This document shows, in pieces, positions 27,697 through 38,248 of a stretch of DNA of 64,000 nt (positions are counted from its first letter, which is position 1; every line of letters starts with the position of its first letter). The translations under genes and the position numbers were made by a program. The stretch is taken from assembly GCA_951812795.1 (NCBI GenBank), contig OX638325.1, forward strand, positions 310,001-374,000, given 5' to 3'. The notes below the pieces were generated by a model, which had not been told where the DNA came from, made no database searches, and worked only from the letters and a program-made list of their open reading frames with translations. The DNA comes from an uncultured Dehalococcoidia bacterium (GTDB taxonomy: Bacteria > Chloroflexota > Dehalococcoidia > Lucifugimonadales > Lucifugimonadaceae).

Positions 27697-28665
27697 TCAC
27701 TGTTGAGATTGCGACATATCTATGCTATCTAGGATATTTTCGCACAGCCGGAGTGTAGTGATCGACGACTCAAGTGTCGCCGCTGGTGGTGGGTATTCGA
27801 TATCGTCGAGAACGCTGGCGACGAAATGCCGCGCCTGGGCTACGGTATCAATTTCCGCGCCATCTGGCACCGTCAATTCGGTTCGTTCACCGCTGCGTAA
27901 TACCCAACCTTGGTTGACGCCTTCGAGGTACACGGAGACGTATTCGCCGTGCAACTCGTACCGTTCTAGCCTGCCGCCAGCGGTGTATGCAGATGTGAAC
28001 TGACAGACCACATCATTTTCAAACTCGATCAACGCAGCGTGAACGTCTCGATATGGACTCGATGTCCGTTTGACGATGGCATGGATGTCTTTGACGTTCG
28101 CATCTGCGAAATGAGCGACGATATCGGCGGAGTGGATCGGTGATTCAAGCAACATGAAATCGAACATCGAGGACGAAAATCTGGGATCATCTGTGAATTC
28201 GTGGATGTCCTTGTGAAACTCGGCGACGATCTGACGCAGGGGCCCGGTTTCCTTGATAACGTCTATCGCGGCTCGGATTAACGGGTTGAATCGTCGATTG
28301 AACGCAACCATGACCTTCGATCCGCTGAAATGTGCTGCGTCGATCATCTCGAATAGACCAGTCGTGGACATTGCCGGAGGTTTTTCGATCATCACCGGGA
28401 TGCCGCGGCGGATGGCATCTAACGCGACCTCTCCGTTCAATTGCGCTGGAGCAGCCACAATCACTGCATCGACATCGCCAGAGTCCACCATTTCCGAGAC
28501 CGAAGCGTAGGTCGATACGTCCGTAAGTTCCGAAGCCGCGGCGGCACGGGAAGTCTCGACTGGATCAGAAATCGAGGCGATTCTCGCTCCTTCGATCCCA
28601 TCAATCGCCCGTACGTGCCAACGTCCGCGGCGCCCATATCCTGCCAACCCGACGTTCAACGACAT
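27697..28665 (-). CDS. Gfo/Idh/MocA family oxidoreductase
   Basis: The 322-residue protein begins with the NAD(P)-binding motif VGLAGYGRRGRWHVRAI, followed by ISDPVETS and the family EKP motif in VMIEKPPAMSTTG near residue 96. The C-terminal substrate domain has PIHSADIVAHFADANVKDI with the usual catalytic His. GGAGAA lies ahead of the ATG. Members oxidise or reduce sugars, inositols and related cyclic alcohols. The end of this gene is duplicated 370 bases downstream between the two HEPN-like genes. Confidence 0.9.
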   Translation of the reverse strand: MSLNVGLAGYGRRGRWHVRAIDGIEGARIASISDPVETSRAAAASELTDVSTYASVSEMVDSGDVDAVIVAAPAQLNGEVALDAIRRGIPVMIEKPPAMSTTGLFEMIDAAHFSGSKVMVAFNRRFNPLIRAAIDVIKETGPLRQIVAEFHKDIHEFTDDPRFSSSMFDFMLLESPIHSADIVAHFADANVKDIHAIVKRTSSPYRDVHAALIEFENDVVCQFTSAYTAGGRLERYELHGEYVSVYLEGVNQGWVLRSGERTELTVPDGAEIDTVAQARHFVASVLDDIEYPPPAATLESSITTLRLCENILDSIDMSQSQQ

Positions 28666-28790
28666 GATTATTCTCCAAAGTCTTGCCGATTCAACTTAGT
28701 AACGGCCAGAGCCGCGCACCGTTGCTGTGTTGGGAATAGACTTTATCCAAATGCCGAACCGCTGACGACGTTTCAAGATGGAGATTCAAC

Positions 28791-29597
28791 ATGATTGCGA
28801 CGGTAATGGACACAACCAAGATGAGCGGCAAAGATGTCCGAATGGCTTCCCGAATCGGTGAATTCGCCCAGCCCACGTCAGGTGCCGCACCGGATATCGT
28901 CCAGACGAACGTTGCTATCCTACCGAAAGACCTCGCGTTTGACTTTTTGGTGTTCTGTCAGCGTAACCCCAAACCGTGTCCAGTCATCGAAGTGCTGGAG
29001 GCCGGGCAGACGGAGGCCGTTCTATCCGCACGCGGCTCTGACATCCGAAGCGATGTGCCAATGTATCGGGTTTACCGCCACGGCGAACTCGTTGAGGAAC
29101 CGAACGACATCTCCGAGATCTGGCGAGATGATCTGGTGACCTTCCTACTCGGTTGCAGCTTCACCTTTGAGCACGCTCTCATCCGCAACGGCGTCCATCT
29201 TCCGTATTACGGCACCGACAAAAACGTCGCGATGTACAAGACCAGCATCGAAACTGCACCGGCGGGTCCGTTCGGCGGGCCGATGGTCGTGACTCATCGT
29301 TGGGTACCGCGGGAAAAGGTCGTCAGGGCAGTGCAGGCGACGTCGAGATTCCCGGCCGTTCACGGAGCTCCGGTCCACATCGGCGATCCGGCTGAGATTG
29401 GCATCACAGATCTTTCTAATCCCGATTTTGGTGACGCTTGGGAACCACAATCCGATGACGATGTCTCGATGTTTTGGGCGTGCGGCGTAACGCCTCAAGC
29501 TGTGGCGATGGCGTCGCAACCCGAGCTAATGATCACGCACGCCCCCGGATACATGTTCGTAACCGACTTGCACGACGAAGACTTGGCGGTTATGTAG
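28791..29597 (+). CDS. DUF1445 (UPF0317) protein, putative hydro-lyase
   Basis: The 268-residue product has the DUF1445 signature: IVQTNVAILPKDLAFDFLVFCQRNPKPCPVIE, then SDVPMYRVYRHGE, FLLGCSFTFEHALI, and ITHAPGYMFVTDLHDED at the end. In eukaryotic D-glutamate cyclase the same domain is the N-terminal half, joined to a DUF4392-type C-terminal half. Here the next gene encodes a DUF4392-like protein. The region ahead of the start (28666-28790) is shared by the divergent Gfo/Idh gene and likely holds both promoters. The biochemical activity is not proven for bacterial members. Confidence 0.82.
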   Translation: MIATVMDTTKMSGKDVRMASRIGEFAQPTSGAAPDIVQTNVAILPKDLAFDFLVFCQRNPKPCPVIEVLEAGQTEAVLSARGSDIRSDVPMYRVYRHGELVEEPNDISEIWRDDLVTFLLGCSFTFEHALIRNGVHLPYYGTDKNVAMYKTSIETAPAGPFGGPMVVTHRWVPREKVVRAVQATSRFPAVHGAPVHIGDPAEIGITDLSNPDFGDAWEPQSDDDVSMFWACGVTPQAVAMASQPELMITHAPGYMFVTDLHDEDLAVM

Positions 29598-29649
29598 GGC
29601 ATTTTCCGAGCGACAACCCAAGTGGACATTGAATAAGAAAGCCAGAACG

Positions 29650-30522
29650 ATGATCGATAACGACCCGATATCCCAAATCGAAGACATCGTCTTACAGGAC
29701 GACATTCGAGGCATGACGGCCCTCAAACCGCACATGCCGCAAAATTACGTCGCGCGGTGCGCGGACCTACTCCTCGACCACCCGGGTAAGATATTCATCG
29801 TCACCGGTTTCTACATCATGGCCGCTGAAGCGACCGAGACCGATGGGCCTCCCGGTGCCGTCACTCTCGGCAACGCGCTAGCCAAGCTCGGTAACGAGAT
29901 CGCCTACGTCACCGATGAATTGTCATCGGAAGTCGTGCGGTCGATCGCCGATCACGAGGTCATTGAGTTTCCCATTACCAATCACTTCGAATCCGCTAAC
30001 TTCGCCAACGAACTCGTTCAGGAGCATTCACCGAGTGCGCTCATCGCCATCGAACGGGCCGGGCTTGTCGGCGATGGCACCTACCGCAACTTCCGAGGCG
30101 TCGATTTCACCCCATACAACGCCAAAATCGACCACCTTTTCGACCAGCATCCGTACTCAATAGGCATCGGAGATGGCGGCAACGAGATCGGTATGGGTAA
30201 CCTCCAGAACGTCATCCCTACCATCGAACACGAGTTCTTGCCCAAGAATCCGTGCGTCACGACAACCACCGAGCTCATCATCGCCAGCTGCTCGAATTGG
30301 GGCGGCTATGGGCTTGTCGCCGCGCTCTCGATCAAACACCACATCAACCTGTTGCCGAGCGTCGAAGAGGCCAAACAGATGGTCAGGGATATCGTAGCGG
30401 TCGGTGCCGTCGAGGGAATGAGCGGCGAGAGTAAAGAGTTCGTAGACGGCCGCGATTTGGAAGGCGACTCTGTTTGCATCAGCGATCTCCACGCCTTGTT
30501 GGCAGAGCAGGGAATAGGTTAG
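29650..30522 (+). CDS. DUF4392 protein, D-glutamate cyclase-like
   Basis: From ATG 29650 the 290-residue protein contains KIFIVTGFYIMAAEATETDGPPGA, with the phosphate-loop-like start typical of DUF4392, then SALIAIERAGLVGDGTYRNFRGVD, HPYSIGIGDGGNEIGMGN and ASCSNWGGYGLVAAL. These blocks match the C-terminal domain of the eukaryotic mitochondrial D-glutamate cyclase. An earlier in-frame TTG at 29629 is possible. It starts 52 bases after the DUF1445 gene, so both halves of the eukaryotic protein are adjacent separate genes here. Its activity as a cyclase remains an inference. Confidence 0.8.
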   Translation: MIDNDPISQIEDIVLQDDIRGMTALKPHMPQNYVARCADLLLDHPGKIFIVTGFYIMAAEATETDGPPGAVTLGNALAKLGNEIAYVTDELSSEVVRSIADHEVIEFPITNHFESANFANELVQEHSPSALIAIERAGLVGDGTYRNFRGVDFTPYNAKIDHLFDQHPYSIGIGDGGNEIGMGNLQNVIPTIEHEFLPKNPCVTTTTELIIASCSNWGGYGLVAALSIKHHINLLPSVEEAKQMVRDIVAVGAVEGMSGESKEFVDGRDLEGDSVCISDLHALLAEQGIG

Positions 30523-30534
30523 TCCCGTTCTCGC

Positions 30535-31782
30535 TTAACGCCGCCGCAACCGCCGTCGCGCAACCGTTTCTTTCACCAGCGTAACCAACGCCAACGCACC
30601 GAGGCCGGCTATCCCACCGGTGAACCAAGTCGCGGTTGCCAACGCCATGATCTGGGCGATACCCCCGATCAGTGGTGGCCCTACGGCACCACCAACATCG
30701 GATATGAACCGCCAAACTCCTAAAAACTCTCCTGGGTCGTTTAACGGCGCTAAGTCCGATCCCAAGGTCAACACAAACCCGCTGCTGAGGCCATTGCCCA
30801 AGCCAGTCACGATGCCGGCGATCATCAGCATCGTCATCCCATCTGCGAATGGCAATAGTGACAATCCGATGCCCATGACGACCAACGCCGGCACGCCAAC
30901 ATATTTCCTACCGAAGCGATCCATAGTCCAGCCAACAATCGGGAACATCGTCGAATCCACTGCATACGACACGCTGGCAACGTAACCGATCTGGTCAGTC
31001 CTGAGTCCCATCTCATCGCCCCAAACCGGAATCAGGAACTCTCTCGCAGCGCGGATAAATTGAAGGATGACGGCGACCAACCCGGCTGTCATGAAGTCAT
31101 GCCGATGAGCTGATAGCGTCGAGCCGACACTGGCTACAACGTTACGGTGACCTTGCGGATCGACCTTGTCGCCACCGGTTTTCTTCATGGCGTAAAGCAC
31201 GAAAATCCCGGTAAGTATGGCGATCGCTGCCTGAACGTAGAACGGTGCTCGGATATTCACGTATTCCGCTAGCACGCCACCGAGAATGGGTCCGATGATG
31301 GCCGCGACGCGTCCTACTCCACCGTACAGCGACAGCGCTTTGCCGCGATGGCGAGTGGGAACTGCGCCCGCGATAAATGCGTGCCGAGAAATCATCCAGA
31401 AGGCAAAGCTTGCTCCGGCTGCAAATCGGGCGACGAAAAGGAACGTGAAGTTCGGACTGTTCGCCGCCGCAACAGCCGCAACCGCGAACAGACCGATACC
31501 AACCAACATCGTGCGCCACATCCCGAAGCGTGAAACCAAAATGCCAGCCGGGACGTCGAATGCGAGCGTACCGAGGTGCTTTGCGCCGACTGCGAGACCG
31601 ATGAACACTTCCGTCGCAAGAAATTCGTCCTTGGCGAAGACTGGCAACACCGGGATCAACACCCCTTGGCCAACCGCAAGCAAAAACGCTGGCGCATAGA
31701 CCGTCGGAATGAGCGAAACGATCGAGAAGCGGTTGCGTCGGACCGATTTCGTCCGTTTAGGTTCCGTCGATGAGTCCGCCAC
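30535..31782 (-). CDS. MFS transporter
   Basis: Twelve hydrophobic segments in about 415 residues, with the MFS loop-2-3 motif [24 protein letters not shown], and a matching DRFGRKYVG in the second half, identify a major facilitator. Start choice: GTG 31782 follows GCGAGGC; an upstream ATG at 31815 has no Shine-Dalgarno. The strongly basic [14 protein letters not shown] precedes helix 1. The substrate is unknown. The gene is convergent with the DUF4392 gene. Confidence 0.88.
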   Translation of the reverse strand: MADSSTEPKRTKSVRRNRFSIVSLIPTVYAPAFLLAVGQGVLIPVLPVFAKDEFLATEVFIGLAVGAKHLGTLAFDVPAGILVSRFGMWRTMLVGIGLFAVAAVAAANSPNFTFLFVARFAAGASFAFWMISRHAFIAGAVPTRHRGKALSLYGGVGRVAAIIGPILGGVLAEYVNIRAPFYVQAAIAILTGIFVLYAMKKTGGDKVDPQGHRNVVASVGSTLSAHRHDFMTAGLVAVILQFIRAAREFLIPVWGDEMGLRTDQIGYVASVSYAVDSTMFPIVGWTMDRFGRKYVGVPALVVMGIGLSLLPFADGMTMLMIAGIVTGLGNGLSSGFVLTLGSDLAPLNDPGEFLGVWRFISDVGGAVGPPLIGGIAQIMALATATWFTGGIAGLGALALVTLVKETVARRRLRRR

Positions 31783-31998
31783 TATGCCTCGCCAATCCCC
31801 GAGGGCGCCGCGCATTCTGGCTGTGAAGACATCTTCAATTGCACGATTTCGTACTTCGCAAACCTCTTTAGCATAGAATCAACTCAGACCAAACTAAATC
31901 GAACTGGTGCGCGACCGCACGCGTGTAGAGCCATCCCATTTCAGGGCTTCGGCGCACACAGCAAATGTTCCGCGCCAAATGTATTCAGGAGAGAAATA

Positions 31999-32859
<861 letters not shown>

Positions 32860-32879
32860 TCCGACGAAAGTCGACGGAA

Positions 32880-32913
32880 AGCCGCGGGCGCTTTAGCACT
32901 GGTGCCCGCGGCT
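32880..32913 (+). terminator. GC-rich hairpin between the rhodanese and SufE-like genes
   Basis: Arms AGCCGCGGGC (32880-32889) and GCCCGCGGCT (32904-32913) pair perfectly, extended by a G-U and a C-G, around a loop of about ten bases. No T-run follows. It could partly terminate or stabilise the upstream transcript. Confidence 0.6.
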
Positions 32914-32929
32914 ATCCGATCTCCCCACG

Positions 32930-33370
32930 ATGGACAACATCCCAAGTCCACTCACAAAAATGCTCGAGGAGCTCGACGGCCTCGATAGGGTGGAACGAGC
33001 GCAATACCTGCTCGAGCTTTCAGACGAATTCTCGGAAGTCCCCGAAGTTATCGCAACTCGCCCGTTCCCAGAAAATCGTCGAGTGCCGAAATGCGAATCG
33101 GAGGCGTTTGTTTGGGCTCAAGACCAAGATGACGGCACGTTGAAGTTCCATTACGCCGTCGAAAATCCCTTGGGCATCTCGGCGCGTGCCATGGGCGTCA
33201 TCCTCGACGAAACCCTTTCGGGTCAACCGGTAGATCAAGTCGCAAGCGTCCCTCCTGACATAGTTCATCGCATCTTTGGGCGACAACTCTCGATGGGGAA
33301 GGGCGAAGGACTAGCCGCAATGGTTGAATATTCAACCTACGAAGCGCGACGACGTCTTCAAAGCCGCTGA
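32930..33370 (+). CDS. SufE family protein
   Basis: At 146 residues this is normal SufE length. The sequence LTKMLEELDGLDRVERAQYLLELSDEF opens the family's helical start, and RRVPKCESEAFVWAQ places the sulfur-accepting Cys in the expected loop. The C-terminal part has VIHRIFGRQLSMGKGEGLAAMV with SufE's second conserved region. SufE enhances cysteine desulfurase (SufS) and takes persulfide. No SufS is nearby; the rhodanese may act as the sulfur source or partner here. Confidence 0.85.
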   Translation: MDNIPSPLTKMLEELDGLDRVERAQYLLELSDEFSEVPEVIATRPFPENRRVPKCESEAFVWAQDQDDGTLKFHYAVENPLGISARAMGVILDETLSGQPVDQVASVPPDIVHRIFGRQLSMGKGEGLAAMVEYSTYEARRRLQSR

Positions 33371-33371
33371 A

Positions 33372-34502
33372 TCAGTCGAATTTGGCGGTTTCGACCGAGT
33401 TTATTGGTGGTAGATAGTCCGCCAATAGTTCCCAACTATCCCCTTCATCTCTGCTGAAAAACAGCTGCCCCGTACTCGTACCGACGTAGACTCCCCCTGG
33501 ATCAAATGCATCGGTTGCCATCCCGTCACGCATCGCGTGAAGATACGCGTTCTTCTGGGGCAATCCATTTGTCAACGGTTCCCAGTTTCGGCCTGCATCT
33601 CTACTCCTAAACGGGCGGAACTTCCCATCGGTTACAAATCGCATGCCGCCTCCGAGTTGGTCTCCGACGGCCTTGTCTTCAGGAAGCACGTAGACCGTGT
33701 CTGGATCCTGCCCGTGGATCGCCATCGGTAATCCAAACCTCGAAGGCAACCCTTCGCTGATATCGACCCATTCTCGACCGCCATCGTCGCTGCGAAACAC
33801 TCCGCAATGATTCTGTTGATACAGCGTTTGAGGCTTTGCGGGATGCATCACAACCTTATGCGGACACTGTCCGACCTCTGGGTATGTCTCGGGCATGAAG
33901 TCGGCACGGACACCTTTATTCAGCGGTTGCCACGACATCCCTCCGTCGTCGGTTCCGAAGACCCCAGCCGCCGATATGCCGACCCACATTCGGTCGGCAG
34001 AAGTCGGATCCTGGACGATGCTGTGCAAGCACATGCCGCCAAATCCGCCCTCCCAACGCTCGCGTGTAGGGTGCGATGTGATGCCGGCAATTTCGTACCA
34101 CGAATCGCCGGCATCCTCACTCTTGAAGAGTGTCGCAGGTTCTGCTCCCGCAAAGATAACGTCGGGTTCGTCGTCTGCACCCAGCGTCACTTGCCACAAA
34201 CTGTTGAGTTTCACTTCATCGGTAGATGTGACCTGCGGTCCTTGACGGGCGCTCTCCCAAGTCACGCCTAGATCGTCGCTCCGATGGATTTCAGATCCGA
34301 AAACCGGATCGTTTCTGACTACCCACAACCTACCATCACCGCGCGCATCGTAAACGGCGTGGAATACGTCGGATCCAGGCCAGTACGGACCGGTCATCTC
34401 CCAGTTATCGCGGCTCGGACCCGCATAAAATACGAACGCGCCTTTCCGCGTGCCCACGAGTACCAAGATGTCGCCTTGCTTTGGCGGAAGACCACTTGCC
34501 AT
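33372..34502 (-). CDS. BNR-repeat (sialidase-like beta-propeller) protein
   Basis: The 376-residue product has repeated Asp-box/BNR motifs such as SEDAGDSWYE, RSDDGGREWVD, SRDAGRNWEPL and SRDEGDSWELL, spaced by 50-90 residues. This builds a beta-propeller like the exo-alpha-sialidase or VPS10/YCF48-type folds. The start has LVLVGTRKGAFVFYAG, typical of intracellular WD40/YVTN/BNR-like proteins without a signal peptide. Catalytic residues of true sialidases cannot be recognised. It is likely a binding or scaffolding protein of unknown role. Confidence 0.8.
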   Translation of the reverse strand: MASGLPPKQGDILVLVGTRKGAFVFYAGPSRDNWEMTGPYWPGSDVFHAVYDARGDGRLWVVRNDPVFGSEIHRSDDLGVTWESARQGPQVTSTDEVKLNSLWQVTLGADDEPDVIFAGAEPATLFKSEDAGDSWYEIAGITSHPTRERWEGGFGGMCLHSIVQDPTSADRMWVGISAAGVFGTDDGGMSWQPLNKGVRADFMPETYPEVGQCPHKVVMHPAKPQTLYQQNHCGVFRSDDGGREWVDISEGLPSRFGLPMAIHGQDPDTVYVLPEDKAVGDQLGGGMRFVTDGKFRPFRSRDAGRNWEPLTNGLPQKNAYLHAMRDGMATDAFDPGGVYVGTSTGQLFFSRDEGDSWELLADYLPPINSVETAKFD

Positions 34503-34542
34503 GGGAATTACCTCAATTCGTCCGTTTCATCGTGAACCCAAG

Positions 34543-34752
34543 TCACGCACGGACACCATACCGCAACGAATTCAACAATTGCTTCGACGCAACTGTGATC
34601 TCTTCAACAGCCGCGTCAAATGCCGCTTCGTTGGCCTTTGATGGCGCCCGGTAACCGCTGATCTTGCGAACGTACTGCAGTGCAGCAGCGGCTATTTCAT
34701 TGTCGCTCGCCGGTACATCTCGTTCCCTCAGCACTTTGATGCTTCTGCACAT
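34543..34752 (-). CDS. DUF2277 small protein
   Basis: This 69-residue protein starts MCRSIKVLRERDVPASDNEI, the invariant start of DUF2277, and continues AAAALQYVRKISGYRAPSKANEAAFDAAV. The family is helical, has conserved Cys2, and is of unknown function. It starts 10 bases after the recQ stop and is probably co-transcribed with it. Confidence 0.88.
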   Translation of the reverse strand: MCRSIKVLRERDVPASDNEIAAAALQYVRKISGYRAPSKANEAAFDAAVEEITVASKQLLNSLRYGVRA

Positions 34753-34762
34753 ACGGATCTCC

Positions 34763-36964
34763 TCACTGACTAACTCCGTTGGTTGATTGCGTTAAATGCG
34801 CTCTGACTATGCGTACATCCTCGTAAGGTATCTCTTCGTCGAGGACCTTCATGACTTCTGCGAGTTTCGCCTGAATTCCTCCAGCTTCTCCAATCGCAGA
34901 CTCGATCTTTGCCATTCGATCTGACCTCGGTAACGACGACGCCAATTCGACCGTCATACCATTTCCGACCATCATCTCAACGTGGCTAACAATCGTGCCG
35001 AGTGCAAGTCCACGGCGATGGGCTACTTGGCCGACCGACATGCCTTGACTAAGGAAATCTCTAGTTTCAGCATAAGTCGAACCGCTTCGGTGCGTGTTGG
35101 GCGTCCTACGGACCGTAGGGCGGTCGCCATCGGTTGCTGTCTGATGGTGTTGGGTGTAATCGGCTATCTCCGCCAAAAACCGTTCACCGTATTGTTCCAG
35201 TTTTACCGAACCTACTCCAGACACCAAACCGAATTGAGCGATGTTTTGCGGAGTCTTCGCGGCCATGTCTCGTAGACTGGCGTCGCCGAAGATCACGTAC
35301 GCCGGAACGTCAAGTTCTCTCGCGATTGTTAGGCGGAGCCGACGCAGTCGTTCGAACAGATCCGGGTTTTCCGACATCGCCGCGTAAACCCTAGTTCGTC
35401 GAGGCCGTTCGACTCGTTTCGGTTTCGATAGCGTCAACGACTCGCGGTCTCTCAAGAATCGCCGTCCTTTTTCGGTGACTCTGAACGTCGGGTACTCGCC
35501 TTCGTTCTTGACGATCAGCCCCTCCGTTTCCAACATGGCGGCAATCTCTCTCAGTTCATTCCTGTCATAATCTTTGACGATGCCGTAGACACTGAGAGAT
35601 TTGTGTCCACGCTCCAAAACTTCCTTGCGACGGCTGCCGAGTAGAACAGCATTTACGTATGCAATCCCGTACATTTGATTGGTCTTGACAATTGCCGAAA
35701 GAATCTTCTGCGCTATGATCGTAGCGTCGAACTGTTCACGCGGGGTTGAACAAACATCACATCCTCCACAATTGTTCTGTTTTTCACCTTTTGAAACGGT
35801 GTCATCACCGAAGTATTCGAGTAGGTATCGTCTACGACACGTAGTCAGTTGGCTGAATTCGATAACCTTGTCAAGCTGATTCTGTGATTTTTTACGTTCA
35901 ATTTGGTCCTCAATCTTATTGATGAAGAATTCCTGCTTCGACTTGTCACCATATGAGTACAAAAGTACGCAGTCGCTCGGTAATCCGTCTCTGCCCGCGC
36001 GCCCGGTCTCTTGGTAATAGGCCTCCAACGACTTGGGAAGAGAGTAGTGGACCACGAGCCGGACGTCTGGTTTGTCGATACCCATTCCAAACGCGATCGT
36101 CGCTACGACAATCGTGAACTCGCCGGTAATGAATCCCTCTTGCGTCCTACGGCGAGCCTCCGAATCCATTCCGGCGTGGTACGACTTGGCGGCAAATCCC
36201 AATTGCTGTAGGTCGACTGCAATCTCCTCGGTCTCCTTGCGTGAGAAGCAATAGATAATCGCCGATTGGCCCCGACGAGTCTCCAACAATTCGACAATCT
36301 GTCCGAACGCGTTCTGTTTCGTTCGGATCTCATACGCAAGATTCTCGCGGTTAAAACTCGCAACGAAACGCTTCGGTGAATTCAAACCTAGCTGCGTGAC
36401 GATATCGTCTCGAACCCGGTGGGTTGCCGTCGCGGTGAGGGCGATAAACGGCACCTCCGGCATACTACGTCGCAATGCTCCGAGCCCACGGTAGTCCGGT
36501 CTGAAGTCATGACCCCACTCCGAGATGCAGTGCGCTTCATCGACGGCAACGAGACTCACCGTGAGTTGTTTCAGAAAGTTCTGAAAGCCTTCCAACGCCA
36601 GTCGTTCGGGTGAAACGTAGAGAATCTTCAATTCGCCTCGGAGCGCCTCACCTCGGATGCGTGTCGTCTCTCCGTAAGATTGGGAGCTGTTGATGAACTC
36701 GGCTTTGATGCCGATGGCCTTCAATCCATCGACTTGGTCTTTCATCAAAGCGATCAACGGCGAAACCACGAGCGTGATGCCCTCGAAACGCAAAGCGGGT
36801 AGCTGGTAACAAAGAGACTTGCCGCCTCCAGTAGGCATGATGACCAACGAATCGTGCCCAGTGCGGACGTTCGAGATGATGTCCTCTTGGAGCGGACGGA
36901 ACTGGTCGTAGCCGAAATATTGTTTCAGGAGGTCAAGCATAGCGAGTGGCGGAATCAGATTCAA
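34763..36964 (-). CDS. recQ: ATP-dependent DNA helicase RecQ
   Basis: The 733-residue protein has the complete RecQ layout. The helicase core has MPTGGGKSLCYQLP (motif I), VDEAHCISEWGHDFRPDYRGL (motif II) and QETGRAGRDGLPSDC (motif VI). The RecQ-Ct zinc module follows with CRRRYLLEYFGDD and CGGCDVC. An HRDC-like domain (PDLFERLRRLRLTIARELD) and a C-terminal helix-turn-helix-like HTH_29 region (FLSQGMSVGQVAHRRGLALGTI) complete it. A TTG start (36964) is given; an ATG eight codons later (36940) is equally likely. It unwinds DNA 3' to 5' during repair and recombination. The DUF2277 gene follows directly. Confidence 0.96.
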   Translation of the reverse strand: MNLIPPLAMLDLLKQYFGYDQFRPLQEDIISNVRTGHDSLVIMPTGGGKSLCYQLPALRFEGITLVVSPLIALMKDQVDGLKAIGIKAEFINSSQSYGETTRIRGEALRGELKILYVSPERLALEGFQNFLKQLTVSLVAVDEAHCISEWGHDFRPDYRGLGALRRSMPEVPFIALTATATHRVRDDIVTQLGLNSPKRFVASFNRENLAYEIRTKQNAFGQIVELLETRRGQSAIIYCFSRKETEEIAVDLQQLGFAAKSYHAGMDSEARRRTQEGFITGEFTIVVATIAFGMGIDKPDVRLVVHYSLPKSLEAYYQETGRAGRDGLPSDCVLLYSYGDKSKQEFFINKIEDQIERKKSQNQLDKVIEFSQLTTCRRRYLLEYFGDDTVSKGEKQNNCGGCDVCSTPREQFDATIIAQKILSAIVKTNQMYGIAYVNAVLLGSRRKEVLERGHKSLSVYGIVKDYDRNELREIAAMLETEGLIVKNEGEYPTFRVTEKGRRFLRDRESLTLSKPKRVERPRRTRVYAAMSENPDLFERLRRLRLTIARELDVPAYVIFGDASLRDMAAKTPQNIAQFGLVSGVGSVKLEQYGERFLAEIADYTQHHQTATDGDRPTVRRTPNTHRSGSTYAETRDFLSQGMSVGQVAHRRGLALGTIVSHVEMMVGNGMTVELASSLPRSDRMAKIESAIGEAGGIQAKLAEVMKVLDEEIPYEDVRIVRAHLTQSTNGVSQ

Positions 36965-37034
36965 ATCTGTGCATTACGACATTGTCGCCGACGTACCCGA
37001 ATTCGTACTTGCCGAATGGCGAGAATCGGGACAA

Positions 37035-38204
37035 TTACTCGCGATAACGTTCAAGAAGCCGTTTGGCGATCACGAGTTTCTGCATCTCGTTTGTGCCTTC
37101 GCCGATGATCATCAGCGGTGCGTCGCGATAGTAGCGCTCTATGGGCAAATCCTTGGTGTAACCGGCGCCCCCGTGTATTCTCATGGCATCCATCGCTACC
37201 TCACCGCAGATTTCACTGGCGTATAGCTTCGCCATGCCCGCGGCCAAATCGACCCGCTCGCCGGCATCCTTCTTGCGTGCGGCGCTCATCGTCAATAGTC
37301 TCGCCGCCTCGATCTTGGTGCCCATCTCGGCGAGTTTGAGTTGGATGGCCTGATGGTCAGCTATCGGCACGCCGAACGATTGGCGGCGTTGCGCGTATGA
37401 AATCGCCGCTTCGAACGCGGCCGTTGCCACTCCGACGGCTCTAGCTGCGACGTTGACGCGTCCCGATTCCAACCCACTCATCACCTGATGAAAACCTCTA
37501 CCTTCTTCGCCACCGATTAAATCCTCCGCGCCAACACGGCAACCGTCAAAGATCAATTCACCAGTATCGACACCACGGTATCCCAACTTGTCGATGTGCT
37601 GGCCGACCGAGAGCCCGGGGTTGGGTTTCCGAACGATGAAGCAACTCATGCCCCGGTATGCAGGGTCTGCATGAGGGTCAGTCTTTGCTAATACTGCGTA
37701 AGCGTTGCCGTTCTCGGCGTTGGTGATGAACATCTTCCGACCGTTCAACACATACTCCTCGCCGTCCCTCGTGGCCGTGGTCCGTATCGCTTGGACATCG
37801 CTACCTGCTTCAGGTTCTGTGAGTCCTAATCCTCCGCGGATCTCGCCAGTGGCCATTCCCGGCAAGATGCGGTATTTCTGATCTTCGGTGCCATGTTCCG
37901 CGATTATCGCCGACATCAAGAGATGGGTGCCGATGGGGCCGCATACCGACATCCAACCCTTGCTCAACTCCTCAAAGACAATTGCTAGCGTCACATGGTC
38001 CAACCCGAGACCGCCATACTCCTCGGGAATGGTGATACCGAACAGTCCCAACTCTCGCATCGTTTCGACGAGTTCGGTAGGGTAGACGTCTTCATGGTCG
38101 TATCGCGACGCGACAGGTTCGACATCCCGACGCACGAAATCACGGACGAGATCGACGATCTGCGAACGAGCTTCTTCAGAGATTGAAGGCATATCTATGA
38201 GCAT
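37035..38204 (-). CDS. Acyl-CoA dehydrogenase
   Basis: The protein of about 389 residues fits FAD-dependent acyl-CoA dehydrogenases. Landmarks are the N-terminal helices (FVRRDVEPVASRYDHEDVYP), the substrate/FAD region GGLGLTEPEAGSDVQAIRTTA, RAVGVATAAFEAAISYAQRRQSFG, and the C-terminal RIHGGAGYTKDLPIERYYRDAPLMIIGEGTNEMQ, where the Glu of GEGTNE is the catalytic base for short- and medium-chain enzymes. ATG 38204 or 38192 are both possible starts; neither has a strong Shine-Dalgarno. Beta-oxidation or branched-chain amino-acid breakdown are likely. Confidence 0.94.
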   Translation of the reverse strand: MLIDMPSISEEARSQIVDLVRDFVRRDVEPVASRYDHEDVYPTELVETMRELGLFGITIPEEYGGLGLDHVTLAIVFEELSKGWMSVCGPIGTHLLMSAIIAEHGTEDQKYRILPGMATGEIRGGLGLTEPEAGSDVQAIRTTATRDGEEYVLNGRKMFITNAENGNAYAVLAKTDPHADPAYRGMSCFIVRKPNPGLSVGQHIDKLGYRGVDTGELIFDGCRVGAEDLIGGEEGRGFHQVMSGLESGRVNVAARAVGVATAAFEAAISYAQRRQSFGVPIADHQAIQLKLAEMGTKIEAARLLTMSAARKKDAGERVDLAAGMAKLYASEICGEVAMDAMRIHGGAGYTKDLPIERYYRDAPLMIIGEGTNEMQKLVIAKRLLERYRE

Positions 38205-38248
38205 ATCCGTCGGTATCGATGGGTATGCTTGGCAGGTGTTGATGACAG

